Assembly (NCBI GenBank): GCA_003244055.1
Contig: QHBZ01000223.1
Coordinates: forward strand, 1,165 to 48,870
Reading direction: 5' to 3'
Source of the DNA: Pseudonocardiales bacterium
GTDB lineage: Bacteria > Actinomycetota > Actinomycetes > Mycobacteriales > Pseudonocardiaceae
DNA: 47,706 nucleotides
Below are positions 1-8,194 of the stretch, in pieces. Numbering within the stretch: the first letter of the stretch is position 1; every line of letters begins with the position of its first letter. The position numbers and the translations under genes were made by a program. The notes under the pieces were generated by a model. The model did no database searches and was not told the DNA's origin. It was given only the letters and a program-made list of their open reading frames with translations.

Positions 1-1508
1 AAGAAGCCGCGGCTGTCGTTGACGACGATCGGGGTCTTGCGGATCTGCTGCACCACGTCTACGGCGGCGGCCAGCGCCGCGTCCGACGTCCGCGCACCGC
101 GGACGATCTCCACCAGCGGCATCTTGTCCACCGGGGAGAAGAAGTGCAGGCCGACGAAGTCGCCCGGGCGGTCGACTCCCGACGCGAGGTCGGTGATCGG
201 CAGCGTGGAAGTGTTCGAGCACAGCAGCGCCTCGGGATCAACCACGTCGCGGATCTCGGCGAAGACCTTCTTCTTCAGCGCCGGGTCCTCGAACACCGCT
301 TCGATTACCAGGTCGCAACCCTTGAGATCGGCCGGGTCAGCGGTCGGGATGATCCGGACCAGCACCGCATCGCGCTGCTCGGCAGTGGACCGACCCCGGG
401 ACACGGCCTTGTCCAGCACTCGCTCCGAGTAACCCTTGCCCTTGGTCGCAGCCGCGAGGTCCACGTCCTTGAGCACGACGTCCATGCCCGCGCGGGCACA
501 CGAGTAGGCGATGCCGGCGCCCATCATCCCGGCGCCGAGCACGCCTACCTTGCTGAATGTGCGCCGCAGGTACCCGTCAGGCCGGCTGCCGCCCTTGTTG
601 ATGTGCTGCAGATCGAAGAAGAACGCCTTGATCATGTTCTTGGCGACCTGGCCGGTGGCCAGGTCCATGAAGTATCGGCTCTCGATCTGCAGCGCGGTGT
701 CGACGTCCACCTGCGAGCCCTCCACGGCCGCGCACAGGATGTGGTGCGGGGCCGGCATCGGCGCGCCCTTGAGCTGCTTGCGCAGGGTGGCCGGGAACGC
801 GGGCAGCAGCTGCGCCAACGCCGGGGTGGACGGCGTGCCACCGGGGATCTTGTAGCCCCGGACGTCCCACGGCTGCTGCGCCCGCGGGTGCGCCGCAATC
901 CACTCGCGCGCCCGGGCGAACATCTCCTCGGGCGTTGTGACTACCTCGTCGACGATCCCGGTTTCCTTGGCCTGCGCCGGACGTAGCTGCTGGCCCTGCA
1001 TCAGCAGCTGCGTCAGCGCGGTCGTCAGGCCGAGCATCCGCACCGTTCGGACCACCCCGCCGAGGCCCGGCAGTATTCCTAACGTCACCTCGGGGAAGCC
1101 GATCTTGGTGCCCGGAGTGTCCAGCGCGATCCGGTGGTGGCAGGCCAGGGCGATCTCCAGGCCACCGCCCAGGGCTGCCCCGTTGATCGCGGCGACGACC
1201 GGCTTGCCCAGCTTCTCCAGCCGCCGCAGCTGACCCTTGACCAGGGTGATGTGCGCGGCGAACTCGCGGGCCGTCGCGGGCCTGATGTTGCGCAGCTCAT
1301 TGAGGTCGGCGCCAGCGAAGAAGGTCTTCTTCGCCGAGGTGAGGATGACCCCGGTGATCGAGTCCCGCTCGGCCTCCAGGCGGTCCAGGGTCTGACCCAT
1401 CGACGCGACGAAACTGTCGTTCATCGTGTTGGCGGAGCGCCCCGGGTCGTCCAGGGTCAGCGTCACAACGTTGTCCGGGCCGCTATCCCACCGAATGCTG
1501 TCAGTCAT
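1..1508 (-). CDS. fadB: FadB-like 3-hydroxyacyl-CoA dehydrogenase / enoyl-CoA hydratase (C-terminus beyond window)
   Basis: Multifunctional beta-oxidation enzyme that hydrates 2-enoyl-CoA and oxidises the 3-hydroxyacyl-CoA with NAD. The start is an ATG at 1508 preceded by GGGAGAG. The N-terminal crotonase domain (about residues 1-190) shows TFFAGADL and the oxyanion-hole stretch NGAALGGGLEIALACHH. The NAD-binding domain begins near residue 320 with VGVLGAGMMGAGIA (GxGxxG). The reading frame is still open at base 1, so the C-terminal dehydrogenase part is missing here. It lies 39 bases downstream of the thiolase gene on the same strand, which is the usual fadAB arrangement, and is probably co-transcribed with the thiolase and the MerR gene. 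The family assignment is secure; chain-length preference cannot be read from the sequence. Confidence 0.93.
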   Translation of the reverse strand, partial: MTDSIRWDSGPDNVVTLTLDDPGRSANTMNDSFVASMGQTLDRLEAERDSITGVILTSAKKTFFAGADLNELRNIRPATAREFAAHITLVKGQLRRLEKLGKPVVAAINGAALGGGLEIALACHHRIALDTPGTKIGFPEVTLGILPGLGGVVRTVRMLGLTTALTQLLMQGQQLRPAQAKETGIVDEVVTTPEEMFARAREWIAAHPRAQQPWDVRGYKIPGGTPSTPALAQLLPAFPATLRKQLKGAPMPAPHHILCAAVEGSQVDVDTALQIESRYFMDLATGQVAKNMIKAFFFDLQHINKGGSRPDGYLRRTFSKVGVLGAGMMGAGIAYSCARAGMDVVLKDVDLAAATKGKGYSERVLDKAVSRGRSTAEQRDAVLVRIIPTADPADLKGCDLVIEAVFEDPALKKKVFAEIRDVVDPEALLCSNTSTLPITDLASGVDRPGDFVGLHFFSPVDKMPLVEIVRGARTSDAALAAAVDVVQQIRKTPIVVNDSRGF

Positions 1509-1547
1509 CTGCTCTCTCCCAGGAAATTAGGTACTGGTGGGCATGCG

Positions 1548-2759
1548 TCAGACCCGCTCGATGATGGTGGCGATGCCCATGCCGCCGCCTACGCACAGCG
1601 TGGCCAGGCCGTAGCGCAGGTCGCGGCGCTCCAGCTCGTCGATCAGGGTGCCCAGGATCATCGCGCCGGTGGCGCCCAGCGGGTGGCCCATGGCGATCGC
1701 GCCGCCGTTGACGTTGAGTTTGTCGTGCGGCACGTTCACCTCCCGCATGAAGCGCAGCACCACCGCCGCGAACGCCTCGTTGACCTCGACCAGGTCGATC
1801 TGGTCCATCGTCATGCCGGCCTTGGCCAGCGCCTTACGGGTGGCCGGCGCGGGGCCGGTCAGCATGATCGTCGGTTCCTCGCCGATGACCGCGCCGGCCA
1901 CGATCCGGGCCCGCGGGGTCAACCCGAGATCACGACCGACCTGCTCGGAGCCGACCACCACCAGCGCCGCGCCGTCGACGATCCCCGAGGAGTTGCCGGC
2001 GTGATGGACGTGCTCGATGCGCTCCACCCAGTGGTAGCGCTGCAGCGCGACGGCGTCGAAGCCGGCCTGCTCACCGAGGTCGGCGAAGGACGGCCTGAGG
2101 GCACCGAGGGCCGCCAGGGTGGTGTCCGGGCGCAGATGCTCGTCGCGCTCCAGGATGACACTGCCGCTGAGGTCGCGCACCGGGACTACCGAGCGCTGGA
2201 AGTAGCCGTTGCTCCACGCCTTGGCGGCGCGGTGCTGGGACTCCAGGGCGAAGGAGTCGACGTCGGTGCGGGTGAAGCCCTCGATGGTGGCGATCAGATC
2301 GGCGCTGATGCCCTGCGGGACGAAGCGCGCCGCGTATGCGGTCTCGGGGTCCATCGCGATGGCGCCGCCGTCGGAGCCCATCGGTACCCGGGACATCGAC
2401 TCGACGCCGCCGGTGAGCACCAGGTCCTCCCAGCCCGACCGGACCTTCATCGCACCGAGGTTCACCGCCTCCAGGCCCGACGCGCAGAACCGGTTGACCT
2501 GCACGCCAGCCACACTGTCGGGCAGACCGGCGGCCAATGCCGCGGCGCGCGGGAGGTCCCCACCCTGGTCACCTATCGGGGCGACCACGCCGAGCACCAT
2601 GTCGTCGATCCGCGCCGGGTCCAGGTTCGGGTGGCGGTTACGCAGCTCGCCGATCAGCCCGGTGACCAGCGAGATCGGCTTGACGCCGTGCAGCGCGCCA
2701 GTCGGCTTGCCCCTGCCTCGCGGCGTACGCAGGCTCTCGTAAAGGAATGCTTCAGTCAT
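1548..2759 (-). CDS. fadA: Acetyl-CoA C-acyltransferase (thiolase)
   Basis: Thiolase of 403 residues that cleaves 3-ketoacyl-CoA at the end of the beta-oxidation cycle. The nucleophilic cysteine lies in [14 protein letters not shown] (about residue 91), and the C-terminal active-site blocks are [18 protein letters not shown] (about 350-367) and CVGGGMGIA near the end. The start chosen is the ATG at 2759 ([13 protein letters not shown]), with GGAG 7-10 bases upstream; a longer reading from 2795 would add 12 residues without family character. Its start overlaps the 3' end of the upstream MerR gene by 8 bases, implying translational coupling. Length and motifs are those of a full, active thiolase. 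Confidence 0.95.
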   Translation of the reverse strand: MTEAFLYESLRTPRGRGKPTGALHGVKPISLVTGLIGELRNRHPNLDPARIDDMVLGVVAPIGDQGGDLPRAAALAAGLPDSVAGVQVNRFCASGLEAVNLGAMKVRSGWEDLVLTGGVESMSRVPMGSDGGAIAMDPETAYAARFVPQGISADLIATIEGFTRTDVDSFALESQHRAAKAWSNGYFQRSVVPVRDLSGSVILERDEHLRPDTTLAALGALRPSFADLGEQAGFDAVALQRYHWVERIEHVHHAGNSSGIVDGAALVVVGSEQVGRDLGLTPRARIVAGAVIGEEPTIMLTGPAPATRKALAKAGMTMDQIDLVEVNEAFAAVVLRFMREVNVPHDKLNVNGGAIAMGHPLGATGAMILGTLIDELERRDLRYGLATLCVGGGMGIATIIERV

Positions 2760-3498
2760 GGCTCGCTCCGGATTGTGGAGATGACGCTTCGGCACTTGCG
2801 GGAACGGATTCGCGGATCGCGCGGTTGACGGCCAGCTGGAAATTGGTGACGACCCCGTCGACGGTGACCGGTTTGAGTCGCTCCAGCAAGGCGATCAGCC
2901 GGTCACGCAGCTCGGGTGGGCGGCCACGCTCCCGGTACTCACGTAACACCGTGTTGTGGAACAGCGCCACCAACTCGGTCGCCAGGGCGCTGGTATGCGC
3001 TTCGATGATCTGCGCCGACGCCAGCTGCACCGCGAAATCAATCTCGGTACCGAGCAGGCTCAGCCCGTAGCTCAGCATCTCTGGGCTGGTGAGCGTCCAC
3101 GCGTCACCGTCGGAGTGGATCACCCCCAGGGTCGCCAGCTGGGCCAGCTCGTCGTCGTCCAGGATGCGCCCGGCGCGGGCATCGAGCTCAGCGCGGCTCA
3201 CGATCTCCGGCGCCTCGGGCAGCCACGGCGCGAGCAGCGCTCGGTGCAGGGCGAGGTCCTCGGGTGACCGGTCCAGCGGGATCCGGGCCAGGTAGCCCTC
3301 GATGGCGGCCAGGGTGAATCCCAGCTCCTGCAGGTCGCGGATCAGCTGCAAGCGAGCCGCGTGGCACTCGTCGTACAAGCCCAGCCGACCACGCACCACC
3401 GGCGGCGGGATCAGCCCCAGCCCGGTGTAGAAGCGGATGGTGCGCACACTGATCCCGGTGCGAGTGGCCAGCTCCGCGATCGTGAGCTCGTCAACCAC
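2752..3498 (-). CDS. MerR-family transcriptional regulator of the beta-oxidation operon
   Basis: DNA-binding regulator of about 248 residues. The winged-helix MerR domain is at the very N-terminus ([22 protein letters not shown], written here only as its core [15 protein letters not shown]), followed by a long alpha-helical C-terminal region without the cysteines of metal-sensing MerR proteins. The GTG at 3498 is preferred because GGAGG lies 8 bases upstream; a longer frame from a GTG at 3528 would start inside the palindromic promoter element. It is first in a minus-strand operon with thiolase and FadB-like genes, overlapping the thiolase start. I infer that it senses an acyl-CoA or fatty acid and controls this operon; the ligand is not visible in the sequence. 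Confidence 0.88.
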   Translation of the reverse strand: MVDELTIAELATRTGISVRTIRFYTGLGLIPPPVVRGRLGLYDECHAARLQLIRDLQELGFTLAAIEGYLARIPLDRSPEDLALHRALLAPWLPEAPEIVSRAELDARAGRILDDDELAQLATLGVIHSDGDAWTLTSPEMLSYGLSLLGTEIDFAVQLASAQIIEAHTSALATELVALFHNTVLREYRERGRPPELRDRLIALLERLKPVTVDGVVTNFQLAVNRAIRESVPASAEASSPQSGASHD

Positions 3499-3516
3499 CG
3501 GCGGCGCCTCCAAACA

Positions 3517-3550
3517 TGACAGTAACACTGTCGTAACAGTATCACTGTCA
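3517..3550 (-). promoter_or_regulatory. Nested palindromic operator/promoter of the MerR operon
   Basis: A 34-bp imperfect palindrome bounded by TGACAGT and ACTGTCA contains two 13-bp perfect inverted repeats, ACAGT-AAC-ACTGT (3519-3531) and ACAGT-ATC-ACTGT (3536-3548), offset by 17 bp. It lies 19 bases upstream of the preferred MerR start. On the minus strand TGACAG and TTACTG can be placed 19 bp apart, the elongated spacer expected of MerR-controlled promoters. Autoregulation by the adjacent MerR protein is inferred. Confidence 0.6.
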
Positions 3551-3685
3551 CATAGCTCGCGCGCACCTGGAGATTTTTGGGTGTGGCTGCCGACCGGAAA
3601 CGGTGGCCACCCATGATCAACCCCTATCGGGGGATCCGGCGGCCAAACACCGAAGGACGTGCCGTTGCAGTATTAGCCAGTCGAC

Positions 3686-3874
3686 TTACGGCTTGGGTAC
3701 TACGCCTGACAGGAGGGCCCTCATAACCATAGTAGTGAGGTCGCCGGAACTGCTGCCGCCGCTGCCTCCTGCGCTGGGGTCTGTGGCTGTGCTGAACATC
3801 GACAAGACGGTACGGGCTGGCAGCAATTCGACGTGCTGCCCGTTCACTTCGGTGAAACTCAATGCATCACACAT
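3686..3874 (-). CDS. Small peptide with conserved VELLPARTVLS N-terminus (possible precursor peptide)
   Basis: Predicted 62-residue protein of unknown function. The start at 3874 (MCDALSFTEV) is chosen because AGGGGG lies 5 bases upstream; a frame from 3892 would read through that site. Residues 3-29 match 22 of 27 positions of the glycine-rich protein encoded at 36614-36931, including the block VELLPARTVLS. After the shared part this copy has a short Gly/Ser stretch (GGSGGSSSG) and a hydrophobic end (TTMVMRALLSG). The two genes also share the leader context CTAGGGGGATTTTGATG versus CTAAGGAGGATTTGATG. A constant N-terminus and a variable C-terminus resemble leader and core of a precursor peptide, but no modifying enzyme is adjacent. 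LPART is not at the C-terminus, so sortase sorting is unlikely. Confidence 0.6.
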   Translation of the reverse strand: MCDALSFTEVNGQHVELLPARTVLSMFSTATDPSAGGSGGSSSGDLTTMVMRALLSGVVPKP

Positions 3875-4288
3875 CAAAATCCCCCTAGGCAAGGTTGCTG
3901 TCTTAGCGCAGCGACTGACTCAACACAACCACTGTGCCTAGCCGGCACGTCACGCGTCAATCGGTAGTTGGTACGTAACTCTTTGACAGCGCTCCCAGCC
4001 GCGGCTCGCCGACAGTGACCAACCAGACGCAGTAGCGCGGGAGCGGTGCGCGCGCTGCTAGGAGGAGCGTGCGCATAGGGCGAGCCCTCTGACCTCGGTG
4101 CGCTTATCCCACAGGTGTAGAAGTCATCCGCACTACCTCAGATGAGGTAGTGCGCCTGCTGGGACTGGGGTACCCAGAAGATGATCTGTAGATGGGATGC
4201 CCGGCCCACCGGAGTGCGGCATATTGTGCGCCAGCAAGCACTGGTCTTCAGGTCGGGTGATCTGCGGTCACCGTAACGAGGGGACGGG
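3875..4288. other. Intergenic region between the small peptide and the sigma factor
   Basis: About 410 bases with no convincing gene. It must contain two divergent promoters, for the small peptide gene and for the sigma factor. The only clear structure is the 26-bp perfect palindrome at 4129-4154. Reading frames crossing the region lack actinobacterial codon bias and ribosome-binding sites. Confidence 0.5.
4129..4154. promoter_or_regulatory. 26-bp perfect palindrome upstream of the sigma-factor gene
   Basis: Arms CGCACTACCTCA and TGAGGTAGTGCG are separated by only GA. A two-base centre cannot form a normal hairpin loop, so a binding site for a dimeric repressor is more likely than a terminator. 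It lies about 135 bases before the start of the sigma-factor gene. The binding protein is unknown. Confidence 0.6.
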
Positions 4289-5182
4289 ATGGTGAGCACA
4301 ACCGTGGGTAACGTTGCATTGCTCAAGGCGCCACAGGATTGTGAGCCCATCGCCATCACTAGCGCTCCTTCAGTGAACCGGGCAACTTCATGCACTGATA
4401 TCGCGACGCTGCGTCAATCCGTTATCGGTCTCTCCGAAGCCGGCAGTTTCACTGTACCTTCTCCCGGCGGCAGCGAGCCCGCCAACACCGTCGAGGGTGA
4501 CTTCGCCGTACTCGTCGCGGCTGCCGTCAATGGTGAGCGAGATGCGGTCGAGGGGGTGCTTCGCTGGGTTCGCCCCCTGGTTCTGCGGTACTGCCGGGCT
4601 CGGGTCGGCGGCCAGGAGAAGACGTTCGCATCGGCAGATGACGTAGCCCAGGAGGTGTGCCTCGCGGTGCTCACGGCGCTGCCCAACTACCGCGAACAAG
4701 GCCGGCCGTTCATGTCTTTCGTCTACGGCATCGCCTCGCACAAGGTGGCCGACGCGCACCGCAACGCCGCGCGCAATCGCGCCGATCTGGTCCCGGAGAT
4801 GCCGGAAACTCCAGAACTGGCCGACGGCCCGGAGGGGCAGGTGCTGCAGAATGAGGTCACCGGGCAGATGGCCAAACTCCTGCACAACTTGCCGGAACGC
4901 CAGCGTGAGGTGCTCATCCTGCGGGTCGTGGTCGGGCTGTCCGCGGAGGAGACCGCCGAGGCCGTGGACTCGACGCCGGGCGCGGTCCGGGTGGCACAGC
5001 ACCGGGCACTGAGCCGGCTGCGCAACATCCTGACGGCGCGAGCCCGCTCTGACCACCGTCTCCGATCGGGGCTCCGCGCCCCGGCGGCGACCGGCGATCT
5101 CGGACCCTTGACTGAGTGGGCGGCAGACGGGCTCGGGCACGATCGGCTCACCGCCGTTGCCGCCCGCCAAGACGCGTTATAG
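4289..5182 (+). CDS. SigD/ShbA-like ECF RNA polymerase sigma factor
   Basis: Sigma-70 family factor of 297 residues. Region 2 is at about residues 70-140 (RYCRARVG, then DDVAQEVCLAVLTALPNY and FVYGIASHKVADAHR) and region 4 at about 200-246 (LPERQREVLILRVVVGLS, then GAVRVAQHRALSRLR). Layout and wording resemble the actinobacterial SigD/ShbA group, which drives housekeeping or growth-phase genes. The first 70 residues have no recognisable domain; the start at 4289 follows GAGGGGA, and a GTG directly after it is an alternative. No anti-sigma gene is next to it. It ends 25 bases before hisS. A 26-bp palindrome upstream may control it. Confidence 0.85.
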   Translation: MVSTTVGNVALLKAPQDCEPIAITSAPSVNRATSCTDIATLRQSVIGLSEAGSFTVPSPGGSEPANTVEGDFAVLVAAAVNGERDAVEGVLRWVRPLVLRYCRARVGGQEKTFASADDVAQEVCLAVLTALPNYREQGRPFMSFVYGIASHKVADAHRNAARNRADLVPEMPETPELADGPEGQVLQNEVTGQMAKLLHNLPERQREVLILRVVVGLSAEETAEAVDSTPGAVRVAQHRALSRLRNILTARARSDHRLRSGLRAPAATGDLGPLTEWAADGLGHDRLTAVAARQDAL

Positions 5183-5207
5183 CGAGCTGCGCCTACGCTC
5201 TCCTACC

Positions 5208-6497
5208 GTGGCTGACTACCTGCCGACGGCGCCCTACCGTGGTACCCGTGACTTCCTACCCGCGGAGATGAGTGTCCGGACTCAGGTTTTCCAGCGGCTC
5301 TATGAGGTGATCGAACGGTACGGTTACCTGCGCTACGACGGCCCGATCCTGGAACCGGTCGAGATCTACGAGGCGAAGTCGAGCCAGGAGATCGTAGAGC
5401 AGCAGCTCTACACTCTCACCGACCGTGGCCAGCGGCGGTTGGCCTTGCGTCCGGAGATGACCCCGTCGGTGGCGCGAATCATTGCGGGAAACGCCGGTAA
5501 GCTCCCGTTCCCGGTGCGTTGGTACAGCCATCCGAACTGCCACCGTTACGAGCGCCCGCAACGCGGCCGGGTTCGTGAACACTGGCAGATCAACGTCGAC
5601 GTGTTCGGCTCGGACAGTCCATCCTGTGAAATCGAGATCTTCGAACTGATTCACGACATGATGGCCGGCCTGACGGCCTCGCCTGACATGTGGGTCCTGC
5701 GGGTCAGTGATCGGGCTCTGCTGAATGCGATCCTGACGACGATGGTCGAAGTGCCAGCCGATCAGGTCCGTGAGGTGAGCGCGCTCATCGACCGGTGGGA
5801 GAAATACCCGCAAGACACGCTGGCCCAGCAAGCCGCCGAGCTGGGCCTGACGGAAAAGCAGTTCCATCGCCTCGGCGAGATCCTCAGCGCCGGCGACGCC
5901 CTCCTTGATGACCTCCCCGGCGAGGCACGCGAGCAGTCACTTCTGATGCGTGTGCTCGACAGCAGCGCCCGTGATCTGATCAAGTTCGATCCGCTGATCG
6001 TACGGGGGTTCGACTACTACACGTCGACCGTCTTCGAGGTATTCGACACCAGCCTGGAGAATCGCCGCTCGCTGTTCGGCGGCGGTCGCTATGCCAACCT
6101 GGTCGGACTGTTCTGCGCCGGGCAGGTCCCCGGTATCGGTTTCGGTATGGGCGACGTCACCTTGATGGATTTCCTGGGCACCCATGGCTTGCTTCCCGCA
6201 CCTCGCAGCGAAGTGGACGTCGCGGTCATTCCGGTGGACGAGACGCTGGCACAGGCCGCCCGGCAGGTTGCCCGCAGGCTGCGCCAGGCCGGTCTGCGGA
6301 CCAGCACCCCGCTGGAGATCAGGAAGCTGGGCAAGGAACTCGCCCGGGCCAACAAGTCCGGGGCCCGCGTCGCGGTGATCGTCGGGCGCGACGAGTGGGC
6401 GGCCGGCGCGGTCACCATCCGCAACATGGTGACCGGCGACCAACAACAGACACCCACCAACGCCGTCCCATCGGTTGTGGCCGACATACTGGGCTAG
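5208..6497 (+). CDS. hisS: Histidyl-tRNA synthetase, non-actinobacterial subtype
   Basis: Class II aminoacyl-tRNA synthetase of 429 residues charging tRNA-His. It has the N-terminal GTRDFLP, class II motif 2 as RYERPQRGR, the histidine-binding block RGFDYYTSTVFE, motif 3 region GGGRYANL and a C-terminal anticodon-binding domain ending near residue 425. The GTG at 5208 gives MADYLPTAPYRGTRDF; a TTG frame from 5157 would overlap the sigma factor and adds no family sequence. The ATP-site wording RPEMTPS differs from RPEGT of the usual actinobacterial HisS, and resembles the form seen in Bacteroidetes and similar groups. I infer a second, probably transferred copy whose main copy lies elsewhere in the genome. 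Confidence 0.9.
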   Translation: MADYLPTAPYRGTRDFLPAEMSVRTQVFQRLYEVIERYGYLRYDGPILEPVEIYEAKSSQEIVEQQLYTLTDRGQRRLALRPEMTPSVARIIAGNAGKLPFPVRWYSHPNCHRYERPQRGRVREHWQINVDVFGSDSPSCEIEIFELIHDMMAGLTASPDMWVLRVSDRALLNAILTTMVEVPADQVREVSALIDRWEKYPQDTLAQQAAELGLTEKQFHRLGEILSAGDALLDDLPGEAREQSLLMRVLDSSARDLIKFDPLIVRGFDYYTSTVFEVFDTSLENRRSLFGGGRYANLVGLFCAGQVPGIGFGMGDVTLMDFLGTHGLLPAPRSEVDVAVIPVDETLAQAARQVARRLRQAGLRTSTPLEIRKLGKELARANKSGARVAVIVGRDEWAAGAVTIRNMVTGDQQQTPTNAVPSVVADILG

Positions 6498-6531
6498 CAA
6501 CAGTGCGGTTCGGGGCTGGGGGAGGGCTGTG

Positions 6532-7017
6532 ATGGCTGACGAGGGGACAACGAGCGCGGCCGTACATGGGTGACAGCCCCGGCTGACGCACGAGGAGCTG
6601 CGGCGGGCGCACGACCGGGTTGCGACGTCGCGCGCGGAACAAGACAACGAGATGTTCCACCTGCTCATCATCGAAGAGCTGATCGCCAAAGCCGGCCGGC
6701 GACAACCCCAGATCAAGTTCTTCTGGTTACCGCAGTCGATCGCATTCGTCTATTACCAGTTGTCCTGGCTGCACTTCGTACTGAACCCGAGCTGGTCGTA
6801 CCGTCTCAATGCGGACTTCGAAGACCACGCAGAACACGAATACATGACCATGGTCGCCGAAAATCCAGATTGGGATAGCGAACCATTCGAGTCCTCGTTC
6901 GCCGACGACTTCGGCCACTTCGACTCACTCGCGGATGCGTTCCGGCAGATCGGCCACGATGAGCGGGTGCACAAGCTCGAGAGTGAAGCCTTGATGACGA
7001 AACCCCGGTTCCGCTGA
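6532..7017 (+). pseudogene. Alternative-oxidase-like diiron protein, interrupted and lacking helix 1
   Basis: From an ATG at 6532 with GGGAGGG upstream, the frame runs 13 codons to an in-frame TGA (6571-6573), then continues open to 7017. The continuation contains an alternative-oxidase-type diiron core: E-x-x-H in DNEMFHLL, the conserved SYRLNADFEDHAEHEYM, and the final DERVH. The first in-frame ATG after the stop (6652) lies one codon past the glutamate of the first ExxH, so a protein starting there would lack that ligand. The segment before it (THEELRRAH then RVATSRAEQ) looks like the N-terminus of such proteins joined directly to helix 2, with the helix 1 ligand missing. A decayed or internally deleted gene is most likely; a sequencing error explains the stop but not the missing helix. 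Confidence 0.65.
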
Positions 7018-7078
7018 CGTGGCGCAACCACCGCGCGATTGAGCACCGGCGAGTTTCCCCGCCGTCGCACCAGCAACG

Positions 7079-7843
7079 TCACCCGACGATGAGCTCCAGT
7101 GCGTGCTCGCCGGTGCGGTGTACTCGTAACCCGCCACGCCGGGCGATCCGGGCCACCCCGGCTGCATCGGACACCGCCCGTGGTGCCGTGGCGAGCAGCC
7201 GAGCCAGCCGACCCTTGTGCGACTTGTTGTGGTGGCTCACCGTCGCCCGCCGGCCGTGGCCGTCGTCGCTGACGACCGCGACGGTGACCGCACCCGGCAC
7301 CGCCCCCAGCGCCGCGTAGCTGCCCGAACGCAGGTCGATCACCAGGCCCGCGAGCTCGGCCAGCAGCGGGGCCAACGCCGGACGCCAGACCGATCGCATT
7401 GAGCCCAGCCCAGGAAGGATCGTCGTGGCGGATAGCCGGTAGGCCGGTATCGGATCATCCGCAGCGAGCAACCCGAACAGCGCGGACGCCACCGCCAGCC
7501 GGGCTCGCTGCGCCGGCCGCAGCGAGCCCGCGTCCAGCGCGGCATAGAGGACGCCGGTGTAGCGCTGCACCGCGTGCAGTGTCGGCGCGGTCCACAGGCC
7601 GGCGTTGCGTTCCAACTCGCCGGACTGACGCCCAGACAGCCGACGGTGTGACAACCCAAGCGCGGCAAGCCCGGCAGGCGCGTCCCCGGCCAGCGCTACC
7701 AGCTCCTCGATCAGTTTCCGTCGGGTCGGCGTGATCTCGGGATAGGACAGCCGGTCAAGCCGAAGTGGCGCCCCGTCGCCCCCGGACGCCTTGGTCTCCG
7801 ACGGCGGTAGCAGCACCAGCACAGCGGATGAGTGTATACCCAC
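7079..7843 (-). CDS. yaaA: YaaA-family (DUF328) peroxide-stress protein
   Basis: Protein of 254 residues with the family signature LVLLPPSETK near the N-terminus and the C-terminal block SHHNKSHKGRLARLL. YaaA proteins bind DNA and limit oxidative damage by lowering free iron, known from Escherichia coli. The GTG at 7843 is the longest start and a GTG at 7822 gives a protein starting VLVLLPPSETK; neither has a clear ribosome-binding site, and a TATAC element overlapping the first suggests leaderless initiation. It converges on the broken oxidase gene and diverges from the LAL regulator. Confidence 0.85.
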   Translation of the reverse strand: MGIHSSAVLVLLPPSETKASGGDGAPLRLDRLSYPEITPTRRKLIEELVALAGDAPAGLAALGLSHRRLSGRQSGELERNAGLWTAPTLHAVQRYTGVLYAALDAGSLRPAQRARLAVASALFGLLAADDPIPAYRLSATTILPGLGSMRSVWRPALAPLLAELAGLVIDLRSGSYAALGAVPGAVTVAVVSDDGHGRRATVSHHNKSHKGRLARLLATAPRAVSDAAGVARIARRGGLRVHRTGEHALELIVG

Positions 7844-8194
7844 GGTTAGCGCGCAACCGCGTTCGAGTGAACCTCACTGGCTAACCCGCCAACACGTCCC
7901 CAGCGCGATACTTTGTCAAGTGACTCGAACACCGAGGTTAGCCGACGATTCGAATTGGGGCGTGGCGAGCTATCCGGGAGGAGGTGGCGAGGAGTCGCCC
8001 AATGCCCATGATTAGGCGACCCACCTGAACGAACAGGCTCATCGCAGCAGCGTGTCTAGCAGTCTTTTCGTAGCTCAGAGCTTACGGATTGGCGGCATAA
8101 GCGTGAGCCAGCACGAATCACTCTTTCGTTGTCGACCGATTACTCAGGTCAATCTCGATGTGGTCAATCTCGATGTGACTGTGGCGGCTTGACG
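7844..8194. other. Intergenic region upstream of the LAL regulator
   Basis: About 350 bases between divergent genes with no convincing coding sequence. It holds a small hairpin GGCGA-GGAG-TCGCC near 7986-7999, a TTACGGAT element at 8092-8099 that matches half of the palindrome found after the LAL gene, and a 15-bp tandem duplication at 8147-8176. Confidence 0.45.
8147..8176. repeat. Perfect 15-bp tandem duplication
   Basis: GGTCAATCTCGATGT occurs twice head to tail immediately before the start codon region of the LAL regulator. It could be a recent slippage event or a duplicated protein-binding site; its location 18 bases before the chosen ATG affects which start codon is used. Confidence 0.75.

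Noticed and set aside
1134-2828. 564-residue open frame on the plus strand opposite the thiolase
   Set aside because: It is antisense to a thiolase with all catalytic motifs. Its product is Asp/His/Arg/Gly-rich low-complexity sequence typical of high-GC shadow frames.
3686-3874. LPART as a sortase LPxTG signal
   Set aside because: It is in the N-terminal third, is not followed by a hydrophobic segment and basic tail, and there is no signal peptide.
4129-4154. Palindrome read as a transcription terminator
   Set aside because: The two-base centre leaves no loop and no T-run follows.
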